A stretch of DNA of 19,942 nt from Acidimicrobiaceae bacterium UBA7830. GTDB taxonomy: Bacteria; Actinomycetota; Acidimicrobiia; Acidimicrobiales; Ilumatobacteraceae. Every line of letters begins with the position of its first letter. Position 1 is the first letter of the stretch. Positions 1 to 6,696 of the stretch are shown in pieces. The stretch is taken from contig DLTS01000072.1 of assembly GCA_002501485.1 (NCBI GenBank), positions 1 through 19,942 on the forward strand. Reading direction: 5' to 3'. The notes beneath the pieces are model-generated. The model did not search any database. It saw only the letters and a program-made list of their open reading frames with translations, and was not told the origin of the DNA. A program made the position numbers and the translations under genes.

Positions 1-155
1 CTGAAAGCATCTAAGTGGGAAACCCGTTCGAAGATGAGTGTTCCCATGCGGTTAACGCAGTAAGGCCCGTGGCAAGACCACCACGTTGATAGGCCGGAAG
101 TGTACGCACAGCAATGTGTTTAGCTGACCGGTACTAATCGGCCGAGGGCTTGGAT
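1..155 (+). rRNA. rrl: 23S ribosomal RNA, 3' end (partial)
   Basis: The window opens inside the last domain of 23S rRNA. The conserved blocks visible are the CTGAAAGCATCTAAG segment at the very start, the GATGAGTGTTCCC region, AAGGCCCGTGGCAAGACCA, and the closing TGACCGGTACTAATCGGCCGAG block at about 124-146. The mature 3' end is placed near 155 by comparison with other bacterial 23S genes. Exact processing depends on pairing with the 5' end, which is outside the window. The 5S gene follows about 56 nt later, as in a normal 16S-23S-5S operon. Confidence 0.95.
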
Positions 156-211
156 CTCTTACGCTCGTGCTTGCTCTGGAGTCCTTGGGTGTATACCCAT
201 TGACAATAAGT

Positions 212-328
<117 letters not shown>

Positions 329-337
329 TTCGCAATC

Positions 338-378
338 AAGAGGCGCTGGGCACTTGCCCGGCGTCTCTTGTCGTTTTC
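338..378 (+). terminator. rrn operon intrinsic terminator
   Basis: AAGAGGCGCTGGGC (338-351) and GCCCGGCGTCTCTT (356-369) form a 14-bp stem with two G-U pairs around an ACTT tetraloop. A short T-rich tract, GTCGTTTTC, follows. The stem sits directly behind 5S rRNA, so it most likely ends the rRNA transcript. Confidence 0.88.
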
Positions 379-390
379 AGACTGATTTCC

Positions 391-1938
391 GTGGTGCAGC
401 GCTGTTTCGGCCATAGCCTCGTCCGGGTGCCTGCACCGCAACCTCGCCAAAATTCATCTGGTCGCCCTGGTTCTGGTGGTGCCCGTAAGGGGCCACCACG
501 TTCGAATGGCGGCCGTTCGGGCGGTTCTCGCCAAGCAGGAGGCGATCTGGGGGGTGGTGAACGCAGCGAAAGAGGTGATCGTCGATCTGGTGGAGCGCGT
601 GGAGGACAGCGCCGGCCTGCTGGCTCGGGGTCGAGTAATCGGCCTAGTCGTCGTAAGACCCGTTGGTCTGACTCCGGTAGCGGTTCAAATGGCGGTGCTC
701 CGGGCAATCGGCGAGAAGGTGGCCCTGGGGCACGCCGCAACGGGCCTAGCCGTCCCGGAGCAGCATCTAATGGGCCGAGTCGTTCTGGTCCGTCCAGATC
801 AGGTGCATCGCGTGGACCGGCGCGAGGCCAGGGTCACAGCGGAGATCGGCCGTTGAGCAGAAGTGATCGCGAAAACAGTGGCCGTGGGTCGTATCGTCGA
901 AATGACGAGAGTAAATCTGACCGAGGAGGCGATCGACGAGGAAATGACAGCCGTCCGGGTGCGAGAAACTTCCGTCGGAGTGACGGCGACAGCCGCGGTC
1001 GGGGTTCTCGAGGCGGACAAACTCAAGGTGGGAGAGGCTTTGGCCGCCCACCCCGTCCCGAGTGGCAGGAAAGGGCGCGGGAAGATCGCAGGGAGTCACG
1101 CGAAGAGCGTGAAGCCCGTGAGCCGCGAAACGAGGCTGAGCGTCGAGCAGCGCAGGTAAGGTCACGCGGCGGCGGTAAGGCTCGCCTGGGACAGTTCCCA
1201 GCAGAGCGAGAAGAACATATTGACCAGTGGATCGATGAGGGTCCTATCCGAGAAGAAGCGGAGCAAGCAGTTCAGCGAGCTCGACCGGCACGAGCGAATA
1301 ATTTCGAACTTGATAGCGAGGTTCGCGATCGGGTCAATGCAGCGGTCTCGTCGCCACAGCGGGCAGCAAAGTTGCGCGAACGGTTGCTTGGCGCCTTCGT
1401 TTCGTTAGAGCGGGAGCGTTACACCGAGGCCCGGCGCATCGGTAACCAACTGGCCCGAGAGATGAGCGGCGTCGCCGCCGTTCATGAACTCATTGGGCTA
1501 TCGAATTACCGCTTAGGAGAGTGGCGTAAAGCCGCTGCTGCGCTCGAGAGGGCACAGACCCTGCACCCTGATCCAGACACGATGCCGATCCTCATGGACT
1601 CGCTTCGCGCGCTTGGTCGCCACAAAGATGTTGCCGAGGTTTGGAAAGCGCTTCGTCAAGCTTCGCCTGCACATGAGATATTGGCAGAAGGTCGCATCAT
1701 CATGGCAGGGTCATTTTCCGACCAGGGTGAGCTAGCTGATGCAATCAAGGAAATGCAGCCTGCCCGTTCAAAGCCGAAGCGCGTGCGGGAACATCACCTA
1801 CGCCAGTGGTACATGCTTGCGGACCTACTCGATCGGGCAGGCGACACCGTTGGGGCGGTTCGCTTCTTTGAACAGATTGCAAAGGCCGATTCAGATTATT
1901 TCGATGTTCATCAGCGTCTACGAGCGCTTGGCCGCTGA
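391..1938 (+). CDS. Disordered RG/RS-rich protein with TPR-like C-terminal domain
   Basis: The 515-residue product has two very different halves. Residues about 20-240 are low complexity, dominated by Gly, Arg and Ser with many RG, RGG and SRS pairs. This part is strongly basic and almost certainly disordered. Residues about 240-300 are highly charged. From about 300 to 515 the chain is helical, with repeating pairs such as the stretch around GEWRKAAAALERAQTLHPD, typical of tetratricopeptide repeats. TPR domains bind proteins and RG-rich tails often bind RNA, so an RNA- or ribosome-associated adaptor role is an inference. The start is uncertain. GTG at 391 has no Shine-Dalgarno sequence, and a weak TANNNT-like box (CAGACT, 378-383) would fit a leaderless start. 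GTG at 394 or 427 is also possible. The C-terminal half is secure. Confidence 0.8.
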   Translation: MVQRCFGHSLVRVPAPQPRQNSSGRPGSGGARKGPPRSNGGRSGGSRQAGGDLGGGERSERGDRRSGGARGGQRRPAGSGSSNRPSRRKTRWSDSGSGSNGGAPGNRREGGPGARRNGPSRPGAASNGPSRSGPSRSGASRGPARGQGHSGDRPLSRSDRENSGRGSYRRNDESKSDRGGDRRGNDSRPGARNFRRSDGDSRGRGSRGGQTQGGRGFGRPPRPEWQERAREDRRESREEREAREPRNEAERRAAQVRSRGGGKARLGQFPAEREEHIDQWIDEGPIREEAEQAVQRARPARANNFELDSEVRDRVNAAVSSPQRAAKLRERLLGAFVSLERERYTEARRIGNQLAREMSGVAAVHELIGLSNYRLGEWRKAAAALERAQTLHPDPDTMPILMDSLRALGRHKDVAEVWKALRQASPAHEILAEGRIIMAGSFSDQGELADAIKEMQPARSKPKRVREHHLRQWYMLADLLDRAGDTVGAVRFFEQIAKADSDYFDVHQRLRALGR

Positions 1939-1960
1939 TACCGGCTTGCTGCCAACTCGG

Positions 1961-1966
1961 TACGCT
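1961..1966 (+). promoter_or_regulatory. Candidate leaderless -10 box for the Nudix gene
   Basis: TACGCT lies exactly 7 nt before the GTG start at 1974, where no Shine-Dalgarno sequence is present. The TANNNT box at this distance matches the pattern of leaderless actinobacterial transcripts. No convincing -35 box was found. Confidence 0.4.
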
Positions 1967-1973
1967 CGACAAC

Positions 1974-2423
1974 GTGGCAGCAACATTTCGCGCCGGAGTC
2001 ATCATTGTTGTTGAACATTCAGATGGCAGCGTCCTCAGTTGCGAAAGAGGAGATATCGCCGGAGCATGGCAGCTACCACAGGGCGGTATCGATGAGGGAG
2101 AAACACCGGTAGCAGCTGCGTGGCGAGAACTCGAAGAAGAAACAGGACTGACCTCTGCCGAAGTGCAACTCTCGGCGTGCTCTGATGACTGGACGCTCTA
2201 CGAGTTACCACAAGGGCATGGCTTGGGACGCCACCTTGGGCAAGCACATCGCTGGTTCCGTTTCGTCGTGACGCATGACAGTATTCAGCCGACAGTCGAC
2301 GGCAATGAATTCGTGAACTGGTCATGGATGCGGCCATCCGACCTAGTTGACGTTGTCGCCGAGTTTAGGCGTGCTGGGTATGAGGCGATGCTGCTCAACG
2401 ATGATGGTTGGCACGATGTCTGA
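1974..2423 (+). CDS. Nudix hydrolase, RppH-like (putative RNA 5'-pyrophosphohydrolase)
   Basis: This 149-residue protein is a single Nudix domain. The full Nudix box GX5EX7REUXEEXGU is present at residues 37-59, with REL-EE-TGL intact for metal binding. It is preceded by WQLPQGGID, the form seen in RNA pyrophosphohydrolase RppH and the dinucleoside polyphosphate hydrolases. In the known family these enzymes remove pyrophosphate from mRNA 5' ends or cleave ApnA. The exact substrate cannot be read from the sequence. The GTG start at 1974 is favoured because it precedes the fold directly and has a TACGCT box 7 nt upstream. The stop overlaps the start of rarA by 8 nt, so the two genes are probably co-transcribed. 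Confidence 0.88.
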   Translation: MAATFRAGVIIVVEHSDGSVLSCERGDIAGAWQLPQGGIDEGETPVAAAWRELEEETGLTSAEVQLSACSDDWTLYELPQGHGLGRHLGQAHRWFRFVVTHDSIQPTVDGNEFVNWSWMRPSDLVDVVAEFRRAGYEAMLLNDDGWHDV

Positions 2424-3678
2424 CCTCTTCTCTGCAGCTGCTGAGCAGCATTTAAAGAGCAGAGCTCCGCTTGCGGCGCGACTGCGACCCCGAACTATTG
2501 ATGAAGTCGTTGGTCAACAGCATCTCGTAGGGAAAGGTGCACCACTTCGACTTCTTGTCGAAACTGACCGGCTCACGTCAGCACTGTTTTGGGGGCCTCC
2601 CGGCACCGGCAAGACAAGCCTTGCGCTTGCTGTTGCAGGTTCGACAAAACGCGCATTTGTGCAACTGTCTGCGGTAACTGCGGGCGTTGCTGACGTACGA
2701 GGAGTGATTCAGCAAGCACGCCAACGGCTTGGAGAGCACCAGCAAGGCACCATTCTGTTCCTTGACGAGATCCATCGATTCTCGAAATCTCAACAGGATG
2801 CGCTTCTCCCAGCAGTGGAAGACGGCACGATCACCCTTGTTGGGGCGACAACAGAGAACCCGTTCTTTGAAGTGAATGCGCCTTTGCGGAGTCGGTCGAC
2901 GTTGTTCAGACTTGAACCCCTTCAGCGAAGCGATATCGCAGAACTGGTAAAGCGTGGTCTTCGCGCAGAGGCGATGATTGCGGATGACGATGCAGTCGAC
3001 TTGTTGATTGAACGAGCCGGTGGAGATGGGCGGCAAGTTCTTACCGCATTGGAAGTTGCCTGCGCACTCGCAACCAACACCAGCCACGTAACGCTCAATC
3101 ATGTTGAGTCAGCTTTGGGAACAAGCGCACTTCGCTATGGCAAAGACGATCACTATGACGTCGTAAGTGCCTTCATCAAATCGATGAGGGGATCCGACCC
3201 GAACGCAGCTGTCTACTGGTTGGCCCGAATGCTGTCCGCCGGTGAGGACGTGCGCTTCGTGGCTCGGCGAATGGTGATATTTGCGAGCGAAGACATTGGA
3301 ATGGCAGATCCACAAGCGCTCACAATTGCGGTTTCTGCTGCGTCAGCAGTTGACGTGGTGGGAATGCCAGAAGCGCAGCTGAATTTGGCTGAAGCGGCGA
3401 TCTATCTGGCGAGTGCCCCAAAGGGGCAAGCAGTAGCGCAAGCGATCTGGTCCGCGATGTCCGACATTAAAAATGGCGTTGTCGGGGAAGTACCAACTCA
3501 CCTTCGAGACGCCCACTATGCAGGCGCACCCGAGATTGGGCATGGTGAGGGTTACGTCTCGCCTCACGACGACCCTTCGTCAGTGCAGCATTTGGAATAC
3601 TTGCCAGAGACGCTTTCCGAACGGCGCTGGTACCGTCGGGAGGAGGCAGAGGAAGGGAGTGGAGATGCAGACCGCTGA
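2416..3678 (+). CDS. rarA: Replication-associated recombination protein RarA (MgsA), AAA+ ATPase
   Basis: The 420-residue protein belongs to the RarA/MgsA/WRNIP1 AAA+ family, which acts at stalled replication forks. Visible motifs are RPRTIDEVVGQQHL near residues 24-37, Walker A GPPGTGKT (60-67), Walker B LFLDEIH (114-120), sensor 1 VGATTENP (142-149), and APLRSR with the likely arginine finger (155-160). The C-terminal half holds the helical tetramerisation region, with ASEDIGMADP and a closing PxHLRDAHY-type segment. The reading frame is open further upstream, but ATG at 2416 gives the usual N-terminus and overlaps the Nudix stop by 8 nt. The C-terminus overlaps the next gene by 14 nt. In many actinobacteria rarA is followed by a DUF948 gene, as here. 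Confidence 0.95.
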   Translation: MSDLFSAAAEQHLKSRAPLAARLRPRTIDEVVGQQHLVGKGAPLRLLVETDRLTSALFWGPPGTGKTSLALAVAGSTKRAFVQLSAVTAGVADVRGVIQQARQRLGEHQQGTILFLDEIHRFSKSQQDALLPAVEDGTITLVGATTENPFFEVNAPLRSRSTLFRLEPLQRSDIAELVKRGLRAEAMIADDDAVDLLIERAGGDGRQVLTALEVACALATNTSHVTLNHVESALGTSALRYGKDDHYDVVSAFIKSMRGSDPNAAVYWLARMLSAGEDVRFVARRMVIFASEDIGMADPQALTIAVSAASAVDVVGMPEAQLNLAEAAIYLASAPKGQAVAQAIWSAMSDIKNGVVGEVPTHLRDAHYAGAPEIGHGEGYVSPHDDPSSVQHLEYLPETLSERRWYRREEAEEGSGDADR

Positions 3679-4081
3679 CATTGTGTTGATATCGGCAGTG
3701 CTTCTGTGCGCCATCGGTTTCGCTGCGCTTTCCATCGTGCTCGTGAGAGTTTTTGACGCCCTAAGAGCGCTGCGTCGTGAGGTACGAGATATGCGAGAGC
3801 AGACCCTCCCTCTCATCACAGATTTGAGATCATCTGCCGATGACGCGAAGTCGGCCATGGACGGTGCTCGGGCAGATCTTGAGCGCTTTGACCGTGTGCT
3901 TGGCTCTGCGGAAGCAATATCTGAGGCGGTAGAGACATCGGGTCGAGCAGCCCGCCGACTCTTCGCGGCGCCAGTGATCAAGGCGGTCGGAACCGTGACC
4001 GGAGTAAAACGAGCAGTTGGCCGCATGAAATCTCCAGGCACAAACATTGAAGTAATCAAACAAGAAAAAAGGAGAGCGTGA
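3665..4081 (+). CDS. DUF948-type membrane-anchored protein
   Basis: A 138-residue protein with one N-terminal transmembrane segment (about residues 4-30). A heptad-like polar helix follows (LRREVRDMREQTLPLITDL and the SADDAKSAMDGARADL stretch), then a basic tail. This matches the DUF948 architecture, whose function is unknown. ATG at 3665 is chosen because a purine-rich AGGAAGGGAG ends about 6 nt upstream. GTG at 3659 is an in-frame alternative. The gene overlaps rarA by 14 nt, and its TGA shares one base with the next ATG (TGATG), so translation is probably coupled. Position directly after rarA supports the family call. Confidence 0.8.
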   Translation: MQTADIVLISAVLLCAIGFAALSIVLVRVFDALRALRREVRDMREQTLPLITDLRSSADDAKSAMDGARADLERFDRVLGSAEAISEAVETSGRAARRLFAAPVIKAVGTVTGVKRAVGRMKSPGTNIEVIKQEKRRA

Positions 4082-4431
4082 TGCGACGCCTCGGATGGTT
4101 TGTTGCAGGGGCAACAGCAGGCGCTGGAGCAATGCGGATGGCTCGCCGTCGAGTTCGGTCGGCCGCTCGCCAGCTCTCGCCTCGACACGTTCGTGACCGA
4201 GTAGGGGAGCGTGTTCGCGCGAAGGTCGATGAAGTAGGTGACGCAATTCGTGAAGGTCGCGCCGCGAAGGCAAACCGTGAACGGCAACTGCGTGCGGTGG
4301 TTGACCATCGCGCCGAATCGATGAGCGATCATGTTGGGCCAGGAGACACACTGCTTGTCGACGGCGAACCAGTTGACGCCGGGAGAGTTATCGTGCTGCG
4401 TGACCGCGCAGACGCCTCAAATAGTGGCTGA
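4081..4431 (+). CDS. Small basic protein with N-terminal hydrophobic segment (DUF6167-like position)
   Basis: The 116-residue product starts with a short Gly/Ala-rich hydrophobic helix (RLGWFVAGATAGAGAM). A long Arg/Lys/Glu-rich helical region follows (about residues 20-85), then a short tail with GDTLLVDGEPVDAGRVIVL. In actinobacteria a small protein of similar plan (FWFTTGAAAG-type start, DUF6167) follows the DUF948 gene near alaS. The resemblance here is in position and start, not proven homology. ATG at 4081 has AGGAG at 4070-4074 at good spacing. GTG at 4078 would be too close. The last codons overlap the following gene. Confidence 0.72.
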   Translation: MRRLGWFVAGATAGAGAMRMARRRVRSAARQLSPRHVRDRVGERVRAKVDEVGDAIREGRAAKANRERQLRAVVDHRAESMSDHVGPGDTLLVDGEPVDAGRVIVLRDRADASNSG

Positions 4432-5347
4432 ACACCCGTTTCGAACGCCATTTGTTTCTCAGCCGGTCGTTGACCGAGGCCAGGCGTTAGCACGCGCCCA
4501 GCTTTGCGCAAAAGAACTTGGTGCGACAGACCTCACCCCTATTCGAGAGTCGATGTGTTCGACTTTTCGGGCCGAGGGCAGCGTGTTGAGAGTGGGCCAC
4601 TTCACGAGTGACCCAAGTACAGCGCAACGCCTTGCAACAATGTTGAGAAACAAGGAGATTCGAGTCCCAGATGTCATCGCCACCTGGCAGCAAGACGAGA
4701 ACGGCCTCGGTGTCATTGCCTATGAAGATGTTCGAGAGACCGACAAAGTCATCGAGTGGCGCGAAGTTGGGCGAATCGTCCGCCGTCTCCACACTGACGT
4801 CGCACCATCGGATGTTCCAACGGGCTACCCCATTGCCTCTCCAACAAGTCTGCCGTGGTGGAATTTCGGCGCCATGTTGACGCGCCTCGAAGCAACTGCG
4901 CTTGTACCTACACAACAACTTTCAAAGCTGTATGAAGCCGCTGCACGCGGGGTCGAGTGGAGTGCCATTGTGGAGACACCCCCGAACGTGCTCACCCACG
5001 GCGATGTGCACCCAGGGAATATCTTGATGAGCGAGGACGGCCCAGTACTCATCGATTGGGATCTGCTTTCGACTGCTACATCGCTGTGGGATCACGTTCC
5101 GCTCAGAGCATGGTCAACGCCGCCGTGGCAGGGAAGTGCCGACGCCTACACCGCCTTCGCGGCGGGTTACGGTGCTGTCGATTGGGAAGAAGCGAGCCTA
5201 GATGTCGTCGTGGAAATGCGGAACCTAGCTGCAACCGTCATGAAGCTGATTGCATCAGCCTCGACTGGCGTCATTGACGAAGAAGCCGCCCGACGCATGG
5301 AATATTGGGCGTCGCCCAACATGACGGCCAGGTGGACATGGGGTTAA
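4424..5347 (+). CDS. APH-fold phosphotransferase (aminoglycoside/choline kinase-like)
   Basis: A 307-residue protein of the APH kinase family. The catalytic loop HGDVHPGN is at residues 192-199 and the metal-binding IDWD at 210-213. A nucleotide-binding N-lobe lies before about residue 110. The motifs needed for phosphotransfer are intact. The substrate is unknown: this fold phosphorylates antibiotics, choline, homoserine, fructosamine or other small molecules, and nothing here selects one. The GTG at 4424 overlaps the previous stop by 8 nt and is preferred. GTG at 4400 is an alternative. In comparable actinobacterial loci alaS often occupies this place after rarA and DUF948, so this gene may be a lineage-specific insertion. 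No terminator is seen after it. Confidence 0.85.
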   Translation: MAEHPFRTPFVSQPVVDRGQALARAQLCAKELGATDLTPIRESMCSTFRAEGSVLRVGHFTSDPSTAQRLATMLRNKEIRVPDVIATWQQDENGLGVIAYEDVRETDKVIEWREVGRIVRRLHTDVAPSDVPTGYPIASPTSLPWWNFGAMLTRLEATALVPTQQLSKLYEAAARGVEWSAIVETPPNVLTHGDVHPGNILMSEDGPVLIDWDLLSTATSLWDHVPLRAWSTPPWQGSADAYTAFAAGYGAVDWEEASLDVVVEMRNLAATVMKLIASASTGVIDEEAARRMEYWASPNMTARWTWG

Positions 5348-5352
5348 GGCCG

Positions 5353-5358
5353 TAACAT
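5353..5358 (+). promoter_or_regulatory. Candidate leaderless -10 box for the 74-residue ORF
   Basis: TAACAT ends 6 nt before ATG 5365. This is the TANNNT-N6-7-start arrangement also seen before other genes in this window. It gives support to the small ORF, which has no Shine-Dalgarno sequence. Confidence 0.4.
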
Positions 5359-5364
5359 CTTCAG

Positions 5365-5589
5365 ATGGTGGAAAACGATGGCCTTTCGATTGCAGATCGG
5401 GCGCAAGCAGGAACGATTGCCGAACGGCTTCGGGATATCGGTGAGCAACTTGACGACCTCGCTCTTTCGGTGTTGCGGGATGCGGCAGAGGCAGGAACGG
5501 AGCGGCCGGCTGCAGACAAACGGCTCACCCAGGCACGGCGATCAGTGGAGAAAGCCGCCCACGTACTGGAATCTCTGTCAGGCGACTAG
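5365..5589 (+). CDS. Small hypothetical helical protein
   Basis: A 74-residue, acidic, Ala/Leu/Glu/Arg-rich protein predicted to be two helices (about residues 15-46 and 50-70). It has no cysteines and no membrane segment. I do not recognise a family. Support for translation is the clean frame, the codon choice similar to its neighbours, the start 17 nt after the kinase stop, and a TAACAT box 6 nt before the ATG that suits a leaderless mRNA. An overlapping frame beginning at 5378 is also open but gives an Arg-rich, unlikely product. It ends 24 nt from the convergent transaldolase gene. Confidence 0.55.
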   Translation: MVENDGLSIADRAQAGTIAERLRDIGEQLDDLALSVLRDAAEAGTERPAADKRLTQARRSVEKAAHVLESLSGD

Positions 5590-5613
5590 ACGACGCAAGC
5601 GAGGACCTCGGGC

Positions 5614-6696
5614 CTAACCGGCCTTCTCAACGAGCGCTGCAATGGCCTCATCAAAACTTGCTTCAAACGAAGCAAGCCCCTCACGCTCAAGTTTCTCCGC
5701 AACATCGTCGAGGTCGATATTCGCCTCAGAGAGTCGGTCGAGTATCGCTGACGTCTCAGCGAGATCACGGTCGACCGTACGCGCACTGGAACCGTGGTCT
5801 AAAAACGCATCGAGCGTGGGTTCAGGAACCGTGTTGACCGTGTGGGGTCCGATGAGTTCATCAACATAAAGGACATCAGAGTAGGACGGATTTTTTGTGC
5901 CAGTCGATGCCCACAGAGGTCGTTGCACTCGGGCACCGCGTGCTGCAAGCGCCTCCCAGCGCGGTCCAGAAAACGCATTTCGAAAATTGGTGTAGGCGAC
6001 GCGGCCCTGCGCGATTGCTGCTGTGCCGTGAAGATTATGACCGTTGCCACCAAGTCGTTCGTCGACCTCCGTATCTACGCGGCTAATGAAGAAACTCGCC
6101 ACGCTCGCGACCCTTGAGAGATTGGCATTTGGGTCGGTCGCAAGCTGCTCTAGACCGGAGATGTAGGCCTCCATTACCGCCTGATGGCGCTCGGGGCTGA
6201 AGATGAGCGTGACATTCACACTGCGACCTTCAGCAATCATTGCCGAAATGGCAGGTAGACCCTCCATAGTGGCGGGAATCTTGATCATTACGTTGGCGCG
6301 ATCAACGCGCTCATGCAGTTCACGCGCCGCAGACAGTGTTCCGGCAGTGTTTTGTGACAATTCTGGAGCAACCTCTACCGATACGTAGCCATCAATTGCA
6401 TCTGACGACTTAAATAAGGGAGCAAAGGCATCACAGGCCGCCTGAATGTCATCAATCACCATGTGCCAATACGCATCGACCGAAGCAACGCCGGAGGCCA
6501 TCAAGGTGGCGAATTGATCGTCGTAGTCGGTGGAGCCCTGAATTGCCTTCGCGAAAATGGTCGGATTTGATGTAAGGCCACGGACACCTTGAGCGATTCG
6601 AGCATTGAGTGAACCATCATTGAGATGTGATCGGCTGAGGTTGTCGAGCCAGATACTTTGCCCGAATTCGTTGAAGAGGGCGGTGAGATCAGCCAT
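5614..6696 (-). CDS. tal: Transaldolase
   Basis: A 360-residue protein, the length usual for actinobacterial transaldolases. It contains the family signature GLTSNPTIF (about residues 40-48), DGYVSVEV (102-109), and the Schiff-base lysine K139 in VMIKIPAT. The NVTLIFS strand and SFFISRVD follow in order. The enzyme moves a dihydroxyacetone unit between sugar phosphates in the non-oxidative pentose phosphate pathway, in the cytoplasm. The ATG at 6696 shares one base with the transketolase stop (TGATG), so the two genes are translated from one mRNA and work in the same pathway. Only a very weak hairpin is seen at the 3' end. Confidence 0.96.
   Translation of the reverse strand: MADLTALFNEFGQSIWLDNLSRSHLNDGSLNARIAQGVRGLTSNPTIFAKAIQGSTDYDDQFATLMASGVASVDAYWHMVIDDIQAACDAFAPLFKSSDAIDGYVSVEVAPELSQNTAGTLSAARELHERVDRANVMIKIPATMEGLPAISAMIAEGRSVNVTLIFSPERHQAVMEAYISGLEQLATDPNANLSRVASVASFFISRVDTEVDERLGGNGHNLHGTAAIAQGRVAYTNFRNAFSGPRWEALAARGARVQRPLWASTGTKNPSYSDVLYVDELIGPHTVNTVPEPTLDAFLDHGSSARTVDRDLAETSAILDRLSEANIDLDDVAEKLEREGLASFEASFDEAIAALVEKAG

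Noticed and set aside
336..740. Minus-strand frame encoding a Pro/Arg-rich protein opposite the RG-rich gene
   Set aside because: Antisense to low-complexity Gly/Arg/Ser codons, which automatically reads as Pro/Arg/Ala. It also covers the rrn terminator. No independent support.
450..1080. Possible tandem DNA repeat or CRISPR-like array in the RG-rich region
   Set aside because: The similarity is in amino-acid composition. No repeat unit of constant length with regular spacers can be found, and no cas genes are near.
476..1159. Second plus-strand frames overlapping the RG-rich gene (476-856 and 863-1159)
   Set aside because: They come from the GC-rich low-complexity sequence, lack ribosome binding sites and stop repeatedly, whereas the main frame runs through into the TPR-like domain.
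2578..3102. Minus-strand frame of 174 codons
   Set aside because: Completely antisense to rarA, whose AAA+ motifs are all intact. The product is rich in Cys and Arg and has no recognisable fold.
3580..4332. Open frame of 250 codons on the minus strand
   Set aside because: It lies antisense to the DUF948 gene and its neighbour. The product is Ser/Arg/Ala-rich without motifs, while the plus-strand genes have ribosome binding sites, overlaps and recognisable architecture.
4331..4423. Longer N-terminus for the APH-fold kinase from ATG 4331
   Set aside because: The extra 31 residues overlap the upstream gene by 100 nt, have Cys/Thr-rich sequence unlike the family, and no ribosome binding site precedes that ATG.
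5586..5625. Bidirectional terminator between the 74-residue ORF and tal
   Set aside because: Only GGCC-TAACC-GGCC and a short GAGG/CCTC pair are present, with no T tract on either strand. Too weak to call.
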